Below, piece after piece: positions 12,138 to 26,914 of a DNA stretch of 64,000 nt. The stretch's first letter is position 1, and each line of letters opens with the position of its first letter. Source of the DNA: Naematelia aurantialba (taxonomy: Eukaryota > Basidiomycota > Tremellomycetes > Tremellales > Naemateliaceae). The stretch spans positions 434,001 through 498,000 of the forward strand of contig JAKFAO010000011.1 in assembly GCA_021527695.1 (NCBI GenBank), in the 5' to 3' direction. The notes beneath the pieces are model-generated. The model saw only the letters and a program-made list of their open reading frames with translations, had not been told where the DNA came from and ran no database searches. Both the position numbers and the translations under genes were made by a program.

Positions 12138-12535
12138 GGCTGGCGATGAAGAGAGATATCAAGGCGAGATGGATCGGGCGGCAGTTGAGGCTCCCGCAAC
12201 CCTTGAAACAAACCCGTCACGCGCTCGATCCGAGTCGTTCCTGCTGTGCTGCTGTTTCTCTCCTCTAGTCCCTCTAGTCCCGTCGGGCCGTGCTGCAGTG
12301 GATTGCAATGTATGGACGTGGGCCGGAGTGTGAGCAAATGCGTTGTGAGATGACGAATGACGGTAGCACCCGAACTTTTCTGCATTTTTTGGACGGGAAA
12401 GCCCAGCGAGCGGCGAAAGAGGGGGGGAACAAGGTCACGTGACTTGACTCTTTTGCTGTTATACAGGTGGTTTTCATACGGCCAATTGCTCTTTCGTAGG
12501 TGTATCACGCATTGGTCTAAAGCTTGCATATCGCA
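12138..12535. promoter_or_regulatory. Divergent promoter region TIM23 / MTR4
   Basis: 398 nt between the two start codons. It must hold both promoters. No clear TATA box or named operator seen; a G-run and a CACGTGA element sit near 12421-12441. Confidence 0.45.
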
Positions 12536-15500
12536 ATGTCGGCAGCGCGTGATGGGGTTCCCCAGTCTATATCGGTTGCCGAGGCGGGTCCATCGACACC
12601 GAAAGTAAGGAAAGCGAGGAAGAGAGCGGCACGGGCAACGGAAGACGGCGAGGAAGCGTCGACTCCAACACAGCCAGCGAGCAAGACGCCTAGACTGGCC
12701 ACGCCTGATCCAGCTGGAGGCGCTGGAGTGGATCCCATGGAGGTGCTGGAAAGTACGCATGTATCGGGCTCTGAGGATCCCATGGCAGCGCTCGAGGCGC
12801 AGGCGCAGGAGCGGAATGGGGAGGCAGGCGGGGGAGAGCAGGGAGAGAACGGGGCGATGCCGAGGGTTGCGGACGAGTTTGAGCAAGAGGCGACACGGGA
12901 GGTCGAGCATGATCAAGGTCTGGGTGCGGCACAAGCAGACGAAGGCAAGATGAAACTCGTTCATCAAGTCCGGCACCAGGTGACTTTTCTTTCCTCGCCG
13001 CTCTTCTTCCGTCCTCGTTATTCAAGGCCCCCGAGGAAGATGCCGTTCTGACGAGAACAGGTCGCCTTGCCGCAGAACTATCCCTACGTCCCTATAGCAC
13101 AACACAAGCGGCTAGACCCGCCAGCGCGGACATATAAGTTTACCCTCGACCCGTTCCAACACGTCGCAACGAGCTGTATCGAGCGCAACGAGAGCGTCCT
13201 GGTCTCTGCCCATACGTCGGCGGGAAAGACCGTGGTAGCCGAGTTTGCTATTGCCACTTGTCTGAACGAGGGACGGCGCGTAGTATACACCAGTCCTATC
13301 AAGGCGAGTCTTGCTGCGCGAGGACGACAAACCAGACATAGGCTTATATGGAGTAGGCTCTGTCGAACCAGAAGTACAGAGAGTTCTTGGAGATCTTCAC
13401 GGATGTTGGTCTCATGACCGGAGATGTCACCATAAATCCTACTGCATCGTGCTTGGTCATGACTACCGAGGTGGGCGTTATGTCGCAGCCCATACCGCGC
13501 TCGCTGATATCCGTAGATTCTGCGATCCATGCTGTATAGAGGTTCAGAAGTCATGCGCGAGGTCGCGTGGGTCATCTTTGACGAGGTACACTACATGCGA
13601 GACAAGGGTGCGTTGCCGCGTCGCTAGTCTGACAGTGTATCGGATCAACTGAGACTGACGGCGACAGAGCGAGGGGTTGTCTGGGAAGAAACCATCATCC
13701 TTCTACCCCATTCTGTCCGCTACGTCTTCCTGTCTGCGACCATACCGAACTCGATGGAATTTGCCGAATGGATCTGTAAAGCGCATGACCAGCCTTGTCA
13801 TGTCGTTTACACCGATTTCCGTCCGACCCCTCTCCAGCACTATCTCTTTCCCGCTGGTTCCGAAGGTATTTACCTCGTCGTCGACGAGCGGAGCAACTTT
13901 CGCGAAGACAATTTCCAAAAAGCCATGGCGGCGTTGGCGCAAGGTCAGGGAGAAGATCCTTCAGACCCCAATGCCGGAAAGGGCCGCAAGGGCAATAAGA
14001 CCAGGAAGGGCGGCGCCATGAAAGGTTTGTTTCCGGATTCCACTAGCCACGATCCAAGCTCGTCGCTGATCATTGTGTCCATGCAGAGAAATCGGACATC
14101 TACAAAATCGTCAAACTCATCATGTCACGCAACCTCAACCCGGTCATTATTTTCGCCTTCTCCAAACGCGAGTGCGAGTCACTGGCCATGCAAATGTCAA
14201 AGCTCGATTTCAATACCGAGGACGAGGCGGCGACCGTCGGGCAGGTGTTCGAAAATGCCATAGGGGCACTATCGGAAGACGACCGGAAACTGCCTCAGAT
14301 CGAGCTCATCCTGCCTCTGCTCAAACGTGGGATCGGGATCCATCATGGTGGCTTGTTGCCTATTCTGAAAGAGGTGATCGAGATCCTCTTCCAAGAAGGG
14401 CTCATCAAAGCTCTATTCGCTACAGAGACCTTTTCGATCGGTCTGAACATGCCAGCAAAGACTGTCGTGTTCACTGGTATCCGTAAATTCGATGGTGTCA
14501 ATTACCGTAACTTGACAGGTGGAGTGAGTTGATCCGATTATCTGCGTGAAGACAGTGACCGAGACATTTAGGAATATATCCAGATGTCAGGGCGTGCCGG
14601 CCGTCGTGGTCTCGATGCCCGTGGTATCGTCATCATGATGTGTGATGAGAAGATTGAGCCAGAAGCTGCAAAAGGTATGGTCAAGGGACAAGCGGATCGC
14701 CTCGACTCTGCCTTCCACCTGGGATATAACATGATCATCAACCTCATGCGGGTCGAGGGCATCAGTCCCGAATTTATGCTCGAGCGATGCTTCTTCCAAT
14801 TTCAAAATACAATGAGTGTGCCTTTGCTGGAACAAGGTGAGCCACTGCAACATCTCAAAGTGCAAAGCTCACTTGGGGCATTAGAGCTGAAGAGAGCCGA
14901 GGACGAGCGTGATGCGATCAAGATCGAAGGAGAAGACGAGGTCGCAGAGTACTACGACCTGAGACAGGTTTTGAAAGATAAGGGCAACGACTTCAGGGCT
15001 GTCATCACGCACCCTACATATGTGCTGCCGTTCTTAAACGCTGGGCGCCTGGTAGAAATTAAGGATGGCGACAAGGACTTTGGATGGGGTGTTGTCTTGG
15101 GCTACAACAAGATTATAAATCCAAAGGTACCATCGTCTGCCCGAGTTTGCGTTCATCTGGCTAACTGTTCTCAGGGGAAGCCGCCCGTCTTTACCGAGAA
15201 CGATCCGCCCCAGAAAGGTTACGTCGTGGATGTCCTCATCCGCCTCGCTTCCGGGACGGTCCTGCCAAAGGACCGAACGGCAGTTTCGGGAGCGCTCAAC
15301 CCGCCGCCACCAGGTGACGAGGGGGAGGTATCCATCATTGGCGTCTTATTGTCCACTGTCCAATCTGTGAGCCAGATCCGGATCAACCTGCCAAAAGATT
15401 TGCGTGGGCAGAGCGAGAAGAACACTGCGTTCCGTGCAGTGACGGAGGTGAAGCGGCGCATGCCAGACGGACCAACCTTACTTGACCCCATCCGAAACAT

Positions 15501-16605
15501 GGGTATCGAGGACAAGTCGTTCAAGGACCTCGTCAAGGTGAGGACGAGGACGGGACGGGACGAGCAGACCAGCTGACGATGTAGCAAATCGCCTTGCTGG
15601 AGGACAAGCTGCAGTCTTTGCCTGTCTCATCCTCCCCGTCTTTGCCCAGGCGATACGACGCCTATCACAAGAAGCAGCAGACCATCCAGCACGTCAAGGA
15701 CCTGAAACGCAAGATCAATTCAGTACACGATGTGCTGCAACTCGAAGAGCTCAAGTCACGAAAGCGCGTCTTGCGGAGATTGGGCTTCACGACGTCGGAC
15801 GACGTGGTCGAGATGAAGGGTCGGGTTGCGTGCGAGATCAGTTCAGGCGACGAATTGATGTTGACTGAGATGATGTTTGGCGGGACGTTTGGTGGATTGT
15901 CGCCAGAGGCCTGTGCGGCGCTTCTCAGTTGCTTTGTGTTCGACGAGCGGGTGAGTCGGAAACGCATTCACTGGTCGACGATCGAGAGTCCTTCATAGAC
16001 CCACTCGAGGGCCAAAGGCAGGGCAGGGCTGACGCAGAGGTAGTCGGAGGCAAAGGTCAGACTCAAGGAAGAGCTGACCACTCCTCTACGGGTGTTGCAA
16101 GAGACGGCTCGGCGGATATCCAAGGTCTCCAACGAGAGTGGGATCGCTGTTGTCGAGGACGAGTATGTGCAGAGCTTCAAGGTGGAGATGATGGAGGCCG
16201 TGCTGGCGTGGTGCAAGGGTGCCAAGTTTGCCGAAATCTGCAAGGTGAGTCGGCGAGTCGGAGTCGTCGGAACCAGGCGCCAAGCGCCAAGCGTCAAGTG
16301 TCAAGTGTCAAGTGTCGACGGGCGACCTCGCAGCGGAAGACGGCGCTGACGGCCGGTGTACAGTTGACAGACGTGTTTGAGGGCTCGATCATCCGGTGTT
16401 TCAGGCGGCTGCAAGAGCTGTTGAGGCAGATGGGCCAGGCGGCACATGCGATTGGTAATACGGAGCTGGAGGAGAAGTTTGCGCAGAGCTTGGAAATGCT
16501 CGAACGGCCAAACACCGTCGTCTTCAACCCTTCGTACGTGGAGTCTTTTGCGTTACGTCTCGAGAGAAGCAAACGAGCTGACCCCGTCGCAGCCTGTATC
16601 TCTAA
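12536..16605 (+). CDS. MTR4: Nuclear exosome RNA helicase MTR4 (Ski2-like DExH)
   Basis: Twelve exons: 12536-12979, 13061-13303, 13357-13470, 13517-13607, 13668-14024, 14087-14523, 14572-15126, 15175-15537, 15585-15950, 16044-16244, 16364-16533, 16593-16605 (1117 aa; yeast 1073). MTR4 is the 3'-5' helicase of TRAMP-type complexes that feeds RNA into the nuclear exosome. Seen: acidic/basic N terminus, [14 protein letters not shown], Walker [10 protein letters not shown], motif [11 protein letters not shown], motif III LSATIPN, motif [12 protein letters not shown], then the arch/KOW insertion ([20 protein letters not shown]) and the C-terminal helical bundle with [16 protein letters not shown], ending SLYL. 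Intron 2 (13304-13356) has a GC donor, AAG|GCGAGT. The last coding exon is 13 nt. The intron at 16245-16363 carries short CAAGTGT/CAAGCG repeats. Confidence 0.96.
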
Positions 16606-16825
16606 TCGCTCGTCGTTCTCATGTCATTTGTATGCATGTCCACAGTGCAAGAAGAGATGTCAGCATGCATCCCCCGGTGCTGTGGTGGGCGAGAAATGAG
16701 ACTGACAATTGACTCTGTTTATTGAATCACTGTCATACGTCCAAGCGACCGCCATTCTGCATTGTATACATCCAATGACCGCCTTTCTGTATTTAATATA
16801 CATCCAATGGCCTTCTGCATAAAGT

Positions 16826-18502
16826 CTAAGACGAGAGCGGAGATCCTGAGGCTGATCCTGATGTATCTGCCCACAAGCCAGACCCGACAACAACCATGCC
16901 CAGGGCAAAGACGAGCAGACACCCGTCTTTCCAGAACTGCGAGAGCATGGTGAGGTATCGCGAGCCGGTGATCAGCGGGCGTGCTAGGGCTGGGGGGAGG
17001 AGGGGCATGAAGTTCTGGATGAGCGAGTGCGGTGGCGGTGGAGACTGGGGTTGTCAGCGGTGTGTTTGGTCGTTGCAGATGCGGTGTATCCCAAGTGCCG
17101 GGGTATCCCAAGTGCCGGGGTATCCCAAGTGCACGGGGTATCCCAATGGGATAGGTGGTTTGTGATGGCCAATTGAACAAAGTAGCGTATCGTATCGAAG
17201 ATGGAGCGAGAGATTGAAGGTCAAAGGTTGATTTGTGGTGGAATAGGAAGACCAAGCGAGAGCGCAGCGTTTACAAGACACCGCGCTCTCGCTCAAGACA
17301 CTACACTCACGCGGAGAACGAAGAACCGCGTCGTCTGCAGGATGAGCTGGATGGTCGTGAACGCCCAAAACAGCGGCTAAGTGGGTCAGGACTGGTTCCC
17401 TTCTTTGAGCGAGACTGTCCCTCCCGTATCACAAGTCTAACTCTACAAATCTACAAGCCCAAAACTCTACAAGTCTACAAGTCTGCAAGTCTGCAAATTT
17501 ACAAGTCTACAAGCCACGGCCGGCCAGAAACGACTCACCATCGGCGCCAGATGACCCGCTGCAAACTCTGGGACCTTGGCCCACACGCCCGTCTTGCCCT
17601 GTAAACGGGCCCACCGATGCACCCCGCTGCCCCCGATCGGAAGGATACTCAATCCGCCCTTGTTGGCCGCATGTAGTGCAGGTTCCCACCACACGACCGC
17701 AAACGCAACGAGCGCGAGCACAGCCGCGGAATGCACCAGCGGCCAGTACCGCTGTACCGCGCTTTTGCGCTTGCCCTGCGGCCCCTGCCCTCCCATACCA
17801 GGTGCGCCTGGCATGCCTGACATGCCGGGAAAGTTGGGGAAGTTGGCCGGCATCCCTCCCATGCCAGGGAAAGGGAAGGGAGGCCCGCCACCCCCACCAC
17901 TGCCGCTGAGACCGGCGGGGTCGTCTAGGTCCCCGAGGAGGTTGGGTCCAGAGCCGGGAGGCGGCATGCCCAGCATCTGAGCGAGCAGTTGAGCCATGTC
18001 AGGCATGTCTCCTGCACCGCCCCCGAGCCCGCCGAAGGGGTCGCCGCCGAATGGGTCGCCGCCGAATGGGTCTCTGCCGCCAGCATCACCGTCACCGCCG
18101 CTCGACGCCGAGAGGAATTCTTCTTGCGCCGCTCGCAGTTCGTCGGACGAAGCACCGGCGGGCGTGGAGGATGTCGTTGTTGGCCCCGGAGGAGCCCATG
18201 TAGGTCCACGAGCCGAAGCCGAGCTCGAGCTCTGCGGACCAAGGCCGGGGCCGGGACTCGGAGGAGACCTCGGCGTAGATGCTGTACCATCGTCAGGAGC
18301 GGTTCGGGGTCATTCGAAGATGAGGACAGAGGAAATATAAGGACGCTCGCAACTCACAAGCGCTGTCCCCGTATAGCTCGTCTGCTTCCTCCCCACGAGC
18401 CGTCTGTGCGAGTTTCTGCAGGCCAGTATTCCCCCTTGCGAGGATCTTGGCCTTGCGAGCGGCGGCTCGCCGCGCTGCGTCTGACGTCGGTGCTTCAGAC
18501 AT
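16826..18502 (-). CDS. GET2: GET2/CAMLG-like subunit of the tail-anchored protein insertase
   Basis: Four exons: 18358-18502, 17539-18281, 17311-17376, 16826-17044 (390 aa). The GET complex in the ER membrane receives tail-anchored proteins from the Get3 ATPase. The N terminus has the basic Get3-docking helix typical of Get2 (DAARRAAARKAKILARGNTG). A long Ser/Pro/Gly linker follows, with three copies of DPFGG and a Met/Pro/Gly run, then three hydrophobic segments: PLVHSAAVLALVAFAVVWW, PLFWAFTTIQLILQTTRFFV and DGCLLVFALGMVVVGSGLW. The second segment is a separate 66-nt exon. Start ATG 18502 places the basic helix at the very N terminus; an upstream ATG (18523) would add seven residues. Convergent with MTR4 (220 nt) and divergent from DAHP synthase (248 nt). 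Confidence 0.85.
17086..17148. repeat. 17-bp tandem repeat in the last GET2 intron
   Basis: Two perfect copies and one near-perfect copy of GTATCCCAAGTGCCGGG, then a partial fourth. Lies inside the intron 17045-17310. The first GET2 intron pair also has a repeat: about 17443-17516 consists of CTACAAGT/CTGCAAGT units. Confidence 0.85.
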
Positions 18503-18750
18503 CTTGCGAGAGGTGTGTGGCAAGCCTGCCAGCGGACTTCCGAGCTGGAGGTATTGTTTGGCTGAGCCTGATAATTACATGCTCCAAATGTATCAGGCTC
18601 ATGATGCCGCCGGCATCGAGTCGACCTATTGAAAAGTCTGTTTTCCAAGACGCAACAGTCGTCGACACGGCGACATTGACACTCTACTTGGACGGTATAT
18701 CCAGTTCACACTCTTGAGCCACCCACTGCAGCAAAGAAACACTCCCAGAC

Positions 18751-20797
<2,047 letters not shown>

Positions 20798-21248
20798 TGT
20801 GCGCGTGTACTAAGCCGTCATGCGTGATGTGCACATGTGCTGTGCTGTGTGCTGTGCTATGTACGCATCACACGCAATCCATCGTTTCATCTGTGCGCAT
20901 CACACGTATTCCATCGGATCATCTGTGCGCAACACACGCAATCCATCGTATCATCAGAGAGGTGTGCAACCCATCATGTCAATAGCTGCAACTGCAGCGT
21001 GTACCCATGCATATATCACTGTTCATGCTTCCACGCTTGACGAGGCACCCTCGAGCACCCATCAGACACTAGCCGAGCGGCCTCGACCTGTCGGCTACGA
21101 GCAGGTCGATTCAGATGTGCCATCATTGGTTGTCTACAGCTGCATCGTGTGAGATATCATCACACCCCCATCCTGCATTGTCGCATCGTTACGTCATGTG
21201 TCAAATCTCAGATTTTAGTTCGCAATCCATCCCACACATGCGCCCCAA
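20798..21248. other. Convergent intergenic region
   Basis: Between the DAHP synthase and transporter stop codons; contains the 32-bp repeat listed separately. Nothing else recognised. Confidence 0.5.
20864..20955. repeat. 32-bp tandem repeat, three copies
   Basis: Imperfect head-to-tail copies begin at 20864, 20896 and 20928. Each unit reads roughly CGCATCACACGCAATCCATC followed by GTTTCATCTGTG. Located just after the DAHP synthase stop codon, so probably in its 3' UTR. Confidence 0.85.
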
Positions 21249-23655
21249 TTATAACCGCCCAAACACCAGCCCAATCACGACGTACGCCAGCGTCAGCCTA
21301 GCGAACATCAGCTCGTCTCACGGTTTCCACCGGGGCGTTCTAGAGCTCACGGTGGGGTCAAGACTGCATAAGACCAGCTGATGGTCTTGGAGATCAGGCG
21401 CTCAAACGCGTCGCCCGATGCGGCTTGGGTGATCTGCGCTAGAGTCAAGGCCGGAGGCTGTGAGGTGTCTGATCAGTACTCGCAGTTCTGTTGTATACGT
21501 GGCGCGGATTGTGCCTGCTGTGTTTGTTGTGTAAGGGATTGACGATGACGCACCGATGAGACCAAGAGGACCGCGGAGAGAATAAATACTGGGTCCTTGG
21601 CAGCCTCGAACACGTCGAATTTCGCCAACAAGGCGATAAATGGCAACATCAAGAGGGGGACAATGATCATCCGGCTAACAACGGCCACGAACACTGTCTT
21701 GTTCTCCCCTTGGTAAGCTTGGGAGTGCGACTGGTGCCCGTGCCCTCCACCTCGATGAGTGAGGATGCGCAGCTTGCGCTCAAAGTAGCCGCCGATCGAG
21801 TTGTGGCTTGTATCGCTGGGCGAAGAGGGGTGTTCTTCAGCAGCCAAAGATATCGCGCCAGATGACACGGGAGATGGCGAGTAGAAAAATGCTCCAAGGA
21901 CAACCAACGTAACCGGGACTGGACGAGTCAGCTTGCGGTATGTTGAGCGCATGCGACTCACTGGAACATTGGCCGGCGCTTTTTACTGCTTGCTCAAACG
22001 GTTTGAGTTGACTGATCTTGGCTTGGAGAGGCGGTATCAAAGCGATGAAGATCGATAGCAAGGCAGCATACATAGGTACCGTCATGAAGGCGTTGATCGA
22101 TTTCAGCGCCGCCTTGGTGCGGCTTTGCACGTTGTCAAGGGCGGCTCTAGCTCGACTTGTGGGAGGCCGAGCAGCTCGGCGCCGAAGAGACGGAGAAGTC
22201 GGATCTCCTCCCTGACTGGTAAGCTCAATACCGCATGATTCTCACACCCTTACCCATTCTTCTTCTTCTTCTTCTTCTTCCTCGTCACTGCTGTCGTCCC
22301 CAAGGTCCTCTTCAATGATCGATTTCTGTCTCCTTGGTGCCTCCGGAAGACCCCAGAATTCCCTGCCGCTTTCCGTTCGAGTCGGTGGTTTCCTCGACGC
22401 CATATGACCACTCTGTGAGGATTCTCTCCGTGATAACGCGGCGCCAGGAGGATGCATCGAATGTGCAGAGAGTGCTGATCCGGGTCCACCATTCCATTGC
22501 AAAGAAGCGGGAGATGGCGAGCGTGCCCGTGACATGTTCCGCGAGGGATTGTGCGACTCGTCCACCTCGTCCTGTGTGAGTGTAAGGGCGGTGGCGAAAA
22601 ATGGATCGGTTTCTCGTGCACCTGGATGGGGATCCAGTGCTTCTGGCGATTGTACCGCAAGGCTTGTATGTGCAATTGCAGGTAGAGGTACAGGAGCAGC
22701 TTCGACGTCAGGAGCTTCATCGTCCGCATGCGAGAGAAGTTTGACGCCCCAAGACCATCGTAGCTGACACAGTCAGCAACAGAAATTCGCAGAAGGATGA
22801 CCTACCATCATGCCCAGGGTGGAATACAGCACTAGGTATGCTAGAGCTCGACCGAGCATTTGATCTTTTGTATCGTCCGAACCCCACTTCAGGTGTGGGA
22901 CCTCGATGACCAAAGACTACTCAATCAGCTAGTTTCATGCCTGTGGGGAACAGTCTCACCTGGATCAACGCAATGGGCAAGGAATTGCTAGTGAGGTAGG
23001 ATATCAGTGTCATATGCTCCGGGGCATGAATTCGATCTACCTGTTCTGGAACATTGCTGCACAAATTGCAAAAGCGCTGGATACATGAGCGCCGTGCCAC
23101 CTTTGAAGAGAATCACTCACGTTTGAGATCGCTTCAACTTGAACGCTCTTGATAGGGCCCATGCCACCCCAGCGGATAATCCAGTGATAATGACGAATCT
23201 GGCGGTCGGTTCCGTGGTCAGACTAGGGCAGCAGCTTCAGAAGCGGTGCACTCACCCAAGAGGGATGATCCACATCTCCTTCAGCTTCGCAGGGGTCAAC
23301 GAAAAGGCCACCTGTATACTCTCAGCTTCACATCATCAAATGCACACCGTCGAGCACACCTTTGAAAAGAGAAGGGCGGGGGTGAAGAGGGAAACATTGA
23401 TGACATTCAGCTTCCGCTGTGTGGCTTTGTCGGTGACGCCTGCGCGCGAGAGAACGTAGCCAGCTAGGCAGAGCAAGAAGACCTCGGTGACCGACTAACG
23501 AGGGCGTTAGCATTCCTCTCAGCTCTTCTTCTTCAAGCCAGATCAGAACTCGCCTCGAAGACGGTGATAAGAAGAGTGCGGACTGCAGTGACGTCAGCTC
23601 GAGCACTGGTCGAGTTGCAGCTCTGCTCACTGGGGACTTCAGTATTGTCCGCCAT
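21249..23655 (-). CDS. Auxin efflux carrier (PIN-like) family membrane transporter
   Basis: Thirteen exons: 23631-23655, 23554-23582, 23360-23494, 23256-23311, 23121-23198, 23041-23076, 22960-22987, 22806-22916, 22254-22763, 21962-22211, 21554-21918, 21351-21457, 21249-21297 (592 aa). Family Mem_trans, related to yeast Ecm3/YBR287W; function in fungi is unclear. The N-terminal bundle shows SVTEVFLLCLAGYVLSRAG, NVINVSLFTPALLFSKVAFS, FVIITGLSAGVAWALS, FQNSNSLPIALIQ (family signature) and LGRALAYLVLYSTLGMM. A large hydrophilic loop from one 510-nt exon ends in a Glu run. The C-terminal bundle has PMYAALLSIFIALIPPL, PVTLVVLGAFFYSP, SRMIIVPLLMLPFIALL, PPALTLAQITQAASGDAFER and LAYVVIGLVFGRL. Intron 2 uses a GC donor (GAG|GCGAGT, 23553). 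Divergent from the next gene by 290 nt. Confidence 0.9.
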
Positions 23656-23945
23656 TCTCCACAGTGAAGCTGATGGCGAACCGGTAGGAAGCTATGCACA
23701 ACCTTTCAAGGTCGACCTATATAGTCGTCGTCGTTTGAATGAGAACTTGGAAGAATCAAACAGAAACTCGTCCTTGGCACTCCATGACTCCATCGAGCGA
23801 CACCAATTGGCTTACGTAACATATGTTGTTGGATACAGCGCTCAGGCACGTAGTGGAGGTCGCGCTCGGGCCGTCCATTCTTTCCTTCCTTCTCTTTCCT
23901 TCTCTGCAGGGCGACCCGACCTCACAGCTTCTCATCCCACATATC

Positions 23946-26619
23946 ATGAGTATACAAGACTCTCAAGGTAATGGGACTACGGTGGAAGACGACGAAGCTC
24001 CCGCGAGTGACAGGCCGCTACCTGCAGAGCCGCCAGCGCAGCAGGAGCCGGTTGAGCCACAGAAGCGCAACTTCGAGGAGGAAGGGCATGTTGCTGCAGA
24101 CTCGACCTCATCGCCAGAGGAGGGTCAGCTAGAACATGTTAAGGATGCGTACCTCAGCTACAAGGAGGTTGTATTTGAGTGGTCGAAAGCCCTGAACGAG
24201 ATACAGGCAAGTGGGCTCTGTCAATATGACAATGATCTGATACGTTTCTGAAAGGCGAACGCGGTATCCTCAGTGATGCACACGAGACAGCAAGACAAGG
24301 ATGAGCATCCACTCCGTGTTCCAGAAAAAGGCGGGATCCCGCTCTTCCTCGGTGAGTAGCTCTCTCTGGTGCAGTTGAGAATAGTCGCTGATGATCAGTT
24401 AGGTGTGGAGGGAAATGGCAAGCAGCGACTGCTGTTCTCACTTTTCCAAATCGAATATATCCAGACATACATACATGAGATGCGACTCTGCAACACCACT
24501 TGGGTCGAGTATCTCGACAAACTCTCAACGGGAGAAGCGACCAGCGAGGACGAGCCAGATCTCGGGCCAAACGAAGATGGATGGGTGCCTCTTCCTGCCA
24601 ACATCTTTCGCAGAGAGGCGTTTGTCTCGATCGTCAGTGGCCCTTCTTTTCTTTCCCGTATGCTGTTCATCATTTATAGGAAGAAATTGTGTTCTCGACC
24701 TCAGTGGAAATCAAGCGAGCGCTTAGCCGTATCAGCAGCGCAAACAGAAGGATAGATAAGCGAGCGGCTCTCGTCTTTATGACCCCTGTAGAGCAACAGT
24801 ACGAGCAAACCCGCGACGAAGCCTTTGAGGATAATCATAGACCTGGGCCTGGACTGAGGAGGGGCCCGGAGAGACGAGGTAACGCTGCGGCGTTGCGGCG
24901 TAGGGAGGGTTATGATGACGATGAGTCCGACGGGGGTTGGGGGCCCCCACCACCGAGAGCCAAGTCCGGACGGAGTGAGGCGCCTAGTGAGTCTTGTCAT
25001 GCCTGGGATAGCATGAGCTATCTAACGCATTAGCTTCTGTAGCTACCCTTTTGCCTGATCCGAATGTCACTGTGCCACCATCTCACCAAGAGCAGCCCTC
25101 AGACTCGCAACAGGTGGACGACAGGGGAGCCCATATGAGAGGGGCAGAGGCGGAAACAGGAGCGCTCAAGCGGCTCTCTCAGCCGAATCCTGAAGAAGCA
25201 TCAGAGACCCCAGATCTGCTCTCAGACCAACAACCCCCCTCTATAGTCAGCCCATCAGGCGCGCCTTTGAGGACCTTCACCACCGATTACTACTATCATG
25301 CTCAGCAAGCTCTCGCTCTAGCCGCTGCAGGCGGACTGTGTGGAGCTCAGCTGGCAGCAACGGGCGAGGCAATTCCGACCCCTACTGGGCCGTCTCTGGA
25401 AGCTGCAGTTGGCCGAAGCCTCTTCTTCGCACTGGACATCACCACCTGGGAGGCAGACGAGGACGTGATCCTCGAAGTAGGATGGTCAGCTACATGGTTT
25501 CAGAGTTCACAACCCGATTCATCAGCCGTCGAGAAGCCTGCATTTGAAGCAATTCGGGAGAATGGCCATTACATGTGAGATTCCAGAGCTCTCGAGTGGA
25601 TCCCCACGCTAATGTACGAGTAGAATTCAGGACCTCCTCGTGACCAAGTATAATGGCACATGGAAGCCGGACAACCTCCACGAATACCATTTCGGCTCTT
25701 CCCTGCCTGTACCGGAAAAGGACATCTCAGCGACGCTCGAGAAGCAAATATATGACCTGTCTGCCAGAGCAGGTGGAGGACCGATTTGTAGGTCTGTATG
25801 CGAGTGTAAGGACACGTGACCGATTTAGAGCAGACATCATCCTTCATTCCCCTGATGCCGATCGGAAAGAGCTCGAGAAGCTCAAGCTCAAGACTCCCAA
25901 ATGGGACAGACGACTCAAGGCCCCCGGAGCCGAGTTCGCCTCTTATGCCTCTACAGCGGGAGTCGGCAAGTATTTTGTCATTGTGCGCACACATCCCAAA
26001 TGATGGATAGGGCTGATTCTTCTCAGGACACTGGCACCTTGTTTGCTGCGATCGAGCATGACGATACCCCGCCCGTACCCCTGTGCACGCGCAAATCACT
26101 CGAAGAAGTCGCTACTATCATGTTTGGAGGCGAGGACGGATCGCCCTTGCATTTGGGTAATGCAGGAAACGACGCATATGTAAGTGTCACCTCTATTATC
26201 TCATCGCTTCGCTCTTGCCTCGCTAATGGCGTACAAGTGGACTCTCGAGGTCTTTCTTGCGTGTGAGTGCTACCCAAACGTCACAGAAGGATCCAGCTAA
26301 CCTGATTATCGCAGTGCTTTCCGGACCCTCGCTCGACGAGATGAGAGCAGACTTTGAGGGAAATGTGCAGTCGTCGCCAGTCCCGCCATCGCCAGGATGT
26401 CGGCAAGACCAGGATGAGACGGCGAACGCAGAGACTGTCCATATAGACCGCCTCAACTTGGATGAAGACAGACTGGAGCCGCAGCTGGGGTGGGAGTCTG
26501 GGGGCGTCGACGCGAGTAAGCAAGATGAAGAGCAGGAAGAACTGGATTGCAGTGACGACGACCGCATTGCTGGCGTGTACTACGAGGACGAAGATGGTAA
26601 TGAGATATTCCTAGAATGA
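23946..26619 (+). CDS. Protein with Gfd2/YDR514C-like RNase H-fold domain
   Basis: Ten exons: 23946-24206, 24255-24351, 24403-24632, 24680-24986, 25043-25574, 25624-25787, 25831-25982, 26027-26179, 26238-26262, 26315-26619 (741 aa). The N-terminal 300 residues are mostly charged, with one ordered block (RLLFSLFQIEYIQTYIHEMR). The C-terminal domain resembles the fungal Gfd2/YDR514C family with a DEDD-exonuclease fold: SLFFALDITTWEADEDVILE, VGWSATWFQ, ENGHYIIQDLLV, YHFGSSLPV, DTGTLFAAIE and LHLGNAGNDAYWTLEVFLAL. The usual D-x-E of this fold reads D-I-T, so activity is doubtful. The tail is acidic. Intron 1 has a consensus GC donor (CAG|GCAAGT, 24207). The family assignment rests on pattern memory. 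Confidence 0.7.
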
Positions 26620-26914
26620 GGCCTGCATGTGAGGAACGGGACTACGGGGAAGTTTCGCAATGGGACACCAGGCTGCCAAGGTTGAAGCAGCATCATAGCA
26701 TGGACTCAAAATAACATTGACTCCAGCGTCATGATTGTATCTGTATATACACTGGTCACATCTGCATCATGCAATATCGTCTGCATATCATCCTACCCAA
26801 GACGTCGCAAGCACCATCAAAGGCACAAAGGCACGACCGGCGTCCAAGAGAGATTGGCGTCCACCGAATGGACGTCTATGACGACACGCGATACGAGCTC
26901 CCTGTACAGTATCC

